From positions 1 to 7,862 of the forward strand of contig DATBMY010000166.1 in assembly GCA_036554605.1 (NCBI GenBank): a DNA stretch of 7,862 nucleotides, in the 5' to 3' direction. Positions within the stretch are counted from its first letter, which is position 1. Each line of letters opens with the position of its first letter. Source of the stretch: DATBMY01 sp036554605. Lineage in GTDB: Bacteria; Acidobacteriota; Blastocatellia; UBA7656. Below the pieces are notes generated by a model that was not told the DNA's origin, did no database searches, and saw only the letters and a list, made by a program, of their open reading frames with translations. Made by a program: the position numbers and the translations under genes. Shown piece after piece: positions 5,596 through 7,862 of the stretch.

Positions 5596-6660
5596 ATGAA
5601 GGATATGACTGCTATAACCGGCGCGGCGCGCGAGCGAAACGAGAGATTGCTAGAGCGAGATCGCGCGCGTCTCATAGAGCTTGAGCCGAAATACCTTGTT
5701 CAGATGGCGCACCTGACAGTGCCCGCCACCGTTTGGAAGTACGTAGAGAGCGCCGTCACTCGCTCTGTCGCAAATCTCGTCATGCTCGATCTGGAAGACT
5801 CGATACCGCGCGACAATGATGAGCTGCTCGAAGAGGGCCGCGCCAACGTCGTGCGCGCTTTTAATGAGCTGGACTGGGGGCGGCGGCTCAGATTCTTCCG
5901 CCCGCGCGGGCTCGAGCTTGATCCGGGCCACGAAGATATAGCCTTCATCATCGCGCGCGCAGCCGGCAGGCTCGACGGGCTCATCTACCCGAAGCTCGAA
6001 ACCGCGGACGAGGTTCGCTCTATAGACGCGACGCTCGCGGCGCTCGAAAGCAGCCTCGGCATCGAACCGGGAAGCATACGGCTCGAAGTATTGATCGAAT
6101 CGGTCGCGGCCGAAGAGCAGGTCTTCGAGATAGCCTGCGCTTCGCCGAGGCTCGTGGGACTGATCTTCGGCTCGTATGATTACTGGGCGAGCCTCGGCCA
6201 TCTGGCGGACGCATACAGGCCGGACCACCCGCTGATCAATCAGGCGCGCGCTCGAATAGTAAAGGCCGCGGCGTCGGTCGGCGTTCCGGCGATTGCCGAG
6301 ATGACGACCAACTATCCCACGCGCGACAAGCCGGAACAAGAGCGCCGCCGGGCCATAGAAGAATTCCTCACCGATGCCCGCCTCGCGCGCGATTTCGGTT
6401 TTGTCGGAAAGTGGACCGGCATACCCGACCAGACGAAACTGGCCGTCGAAGTATTTCAAGTGAGCGACGAAGAGATCGCGCGAGCAATCGAAGAGGCGCG
6501 GCTCTTCCTTGAGGCCGAGGCCAGCGGGCGCGGCGCTATAATGATCGCGGGGCGCATGGCGGATCGAGCTACCGACCGCGTGAATCGAACCACCCTCAAA
6601 ATAGCCTCGGCGCTTGGGCGGCTCGCGCCCGAGGTCGCCGCGGAACTGGGAATAAAATGA
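5596..6660 (+). CDS. HpcH/HpaI (CitE-like) CoA-ester lyase, malyl-CoA/beta-methylmalyl-CoA lyase type
   Basis: I place the start at ATG 5596, with a G-rich run 7 nt upstream; TTG at 5593 in the same frame is possible but less likely. The 354-residue protein shows the TIM-barrel plan of the citrate-lyase-beta family: LDLEDS (64-69), a basic FFRPR strand (100-104), YPKLE (131-135), VLIES with E168, and FGSYDYWASLG with D195. E168 and D195 correspond to the family's Mg2+ ligands. The C-terminal part has the PDQTKLAVEVF segment (277-287), then a helical lid (AIMIAGRMADRAT, 314-326), as in Mcl-type lyases. Such enzymes cleave or form malyl-CoA or beta-methylmalyl-CoA (acetyl- or propionyl-CoA plus glyoxylate). 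It overlaps the MaoC-type hydratase gene by 4 bp, which strongly supports a C4/C5-CoA substrate. Other members (citramalyl-CoA lyase and similar) remain possible. It uses many ATA codons despite high GC. It probably acts in the cytoplasm. Confidence 0.85.
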   Translation: MKDMTAITGAARERNERLLERDRARLIELEPKYLVQMAHLTVPATVWKYVESAVTRSVANLVMLDLEDSIPRDNDELLEEGRANVVRAFNELDWGRRLRFFRPRGLELDPGHEDIAFIIARAAGRLDGLIYPKLETADEVRSIDATLAALESSLGIEPGSIRLEVLIESVAAEEQVFEIACASPRLVGLIFGSYDYWASLGHLADAYRPDHPLINQARARIVKAAASVGVPAIAEMTTNYPTRDKPEQERRRAIEEFLTDARLARDFGFVGKWTGIPDQTKLAVEVFQVSDEEIARAIEEARLFLEAEASGRGAIMIAGRMADRATDRVNRTTLKIASALGRLAPEVAAELGIK

Positions 6661-7823
6661 ACGCAGAACATCAGGAGCCGAAACGTATGAGCGATAATGA
6701 AAAGGGAACGAAAGCGGTAGAGCCGAAATACGGCAGGCTGCTTGATGATTTCACGGTGGGCGACATTTACCATCATCCTTGGGAAGTGACCATCGACGAC
6801 GGGATGACGGCGATGTTTGCCGCGTCGATGCTCGACCCGAACCCGCTTTATTCAAGCCGCCGCTACGCGCGCGAAACGGGGCTGCGCGACAGGTGCGTTC
6901 ACCCGCTGCTGCTGATGAATCTAGCGTTGAGCTTTTCGGTCCACGACGTATCGGAGCAAACAATCGCGCACCTCGCATACATAAACCTGCGCTTTCCGAA
7001 TATCGTCTATTCGGGAGATACGATCTGCGGGTCGAGCGAGGTGCTCGCGGTGCGCAGGTCGCAATCGAAGCCTGACCGCGGCATCGTTCACGTCAGGACG
7101 AAGTGTGTAAACCAGGAAGGAGCGACGGTAGTCGAGTTCGAGCGCAAGGCCTTGATGCCGGTGGGCCGTCTTGAATGCCGCGCGCACCCGTCGCAAGCCA
7201 CGGAGTTCAACACGGCGGTCACTCCGGCCCGCAACACGGGCGAGCTGAGGCTCGGCCACGGCCAGACCATACCGCGAGAGATCGCGCTGCATATGAAAGT
7301 TCCGCGATGGCCCGGAAGGCCGCGCGGGCTCTATGAAGACTTTCACGAAGGCGACGTGATACTTCACAGCACGGGCCGAACGATAGGCGAAAGCGAGCAC
7401 ATGCAGCTGGCGGTTCTATCGCGAAATTCCCACCCGCTGCATTTCGACGAAGCCTACTCGCGCGAGCGCGGCTTTGCCCGCACGCGCGTGGTCGAGGGAG
7501 GGCTGGTCTTCTGGTGGGCGGCCTCGCTTGCCAGCCGGGACACGACGGCAAACGCGCTCTGGGAGACGCACTATGACAGGGGGAGCCACCCCGCGCCCGT
7601 GTTCTCCGGCGACACGCTATACGCCGCGTCGAGAGTTATCGAGAAGCGCGATTATAACGAGCTTTCAGGCGTGGTCCGGTTTCATCTGGTCGGCGTAAAA
7701 AACGAAAGGCCCGCTCGCATTATTGATAAGGGAGCGGACCTGTTCGCGGATTCATTCGAAGAGAAGGTATTCGAGATAGAACGCTCCGTGCTACTGCCCC
7801 GGCGCTCGGCCGTCTTGCGGTAG
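6657..7823 (+). CDS. Double-hotdog MaoC-type hydratase, mesaconyl-CoA (beta-methylmalyl-CoA) hydratase-like
   Basis: This frame of 388 residues overlaps the lyase stop in an ATGA. An in-frame ATG at 6687 has a better Shine-Dalgarno (AGGAG, 9 nt upstream) and would give 378 residues, so the true start is open. Two hotdog halves are visible. The N-terminal half (about 25-170) opens with GRLLDDFTVGD. Its active-site loop is D60-P-N-P-L-Y65, where the MaoC histidine is replaced by Tyr. The C-terminal half (about 224-380) opens with LYEDFHEGD and keeps N257-S-H-P-L-H262-F-D264. As in double-hotdog hydratase-2 enzymes, only the C-terminal half looks catalytic. Length and motif order fit mesaconyl-CoA hydratase (Mch), which interconverts beta-methylmalyl-CoA and mesaconyl-CoA; coupling to a lyase that makes or cleaves such a substrate supports this. 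A generic (R)-specific enoyl-CoA hydratase is the alternative. The 39 bp after the stop show nothing. Confidence 0.85.
   Translation: MNAEHQEPKRMSDNEKGTKAVEPKYGRLLDDFTVGDIYHHPWEVTIDDGMTAMFAASMLDPNPLYSSRRYARETGLRDRCVHPLLLMNLALSFSVHDVSEQTIAHLAYINLRFPNIVYSGDTICGSSEVLAVRRSQSKPDRGIVHVRTKCVNQEGATVVEFERKALMPVGRLECRAHPSQATEFNTAVTPARNTGELRLGHGQTIPREIALHMKVPRWPGRPRGLYEDFHEGDVILHSTGRTIGESEHMQLAVLSRNSHPLHFDEAYSRERGFARTRVVEGGLVFWWAASLASRDTTANALWETHYDRGSHPAPVFSGDTLYAASRVIEKRDYNELSGVVRFHLVGVKNERPARIIDKGADLFADSFEEKVFEIERSVLLPRRSAVLR
6673..6677 (+). promoter_or_regulatory. Internal Shine-Dalgarno for an alternative hydratase start
   Basis: AGGAG lies 9 nt before the in-frame ATG at 6687. The upstream ATG at 6657 has only GGGA 6 nt before it but overlaps the lyase stop and could use translational coupling. 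Confidence 0.5.
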
Positions 7824-7862
7824 CCTCTATTTATTGGCGACTTCCGCGCCCGATAGAAACTT

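Noticed and set aside
5650..6459. Minus-strand open frame of 269 codons inside the lyase gene
   Set aside because: It is antisense to a gene with an intact family signature. Its product is Arg-rich and low in recognisable pattern, as expected of a shadow frame.

Overview
The window reads as chromosomal DNA from a Gram-negative-type, moderately high-GC bacterium. My best guess is Acidobacteriota of the Blastocatellia/Pyrinomonadaceae kind. The guess rests on a secreted HYR-repeat protein, a stand-alone DUF4384 protein, a lipoprotein L,D-transpeptidase, frequent ATA isoleucine codons inside otherwise GC-rich genes, and a REP-like palindromic element. No rRNA, tRNA or marker gene is present, so the placement is inference.

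Layout from left to right. Positions 1-1599 (minus) hold the N-terminal 533 codons of a large exported protein: signal peptide, an all-beta domain, two cysteine-containing HYR-like repeats and the start of a third unit, then cut by the window edge. A gap of about 300 bp carries a perfect inverted repeat and a weak terminator. Positions 1898-2647 (minus) encode a small exported DUF4384 protein. A 460-bp gap without a convincing gene separates it from a divergently transcribed, membrane-anchored M23 (LytM-type) peptidase at 3108-3857 (plus). The M23 gene converges on an L,D-transpeptidase lipoprotein gene at 4024-5379 (minus). The 166 bp between their ends contain a hairpin and a 68-bp element made of two inverted copies of one REP-like unit.

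Positions 5380-5595 form a divergent control region with a strong stem-loop next to an extended -10 promoter. It leads into a tightly coupled two-gene operon: a CitE/HpcH-HpaI-type CoA-ester lyase (5596-6660) and a double-hotdog MaoC-type hydratase (6657-7823), overlapping by ATGA. Their architecture matches the malyl-CoA/beta-methylmalyl-CoA lyase plus mesaconyl-CoA (beta-methylmalyl-CoA) hydratase pair known from the 3-hydroxypropionate bi-cycle and the ethylmalonyl-CoA pathway.

Together the window has an envelope half (HYR protein, DUF4384 protein, M23 peptidase, L,D-transpeptidase) and a carbon-metabolism half (lyase-hydratase operon). I see no CRISPR array, transposase, phage gene or toxin-antitoxin pair. 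The least explained items are the REP-like double unit, the lyase-hydratase module with its palindromic promoter region, and the empty 460-bp gap.
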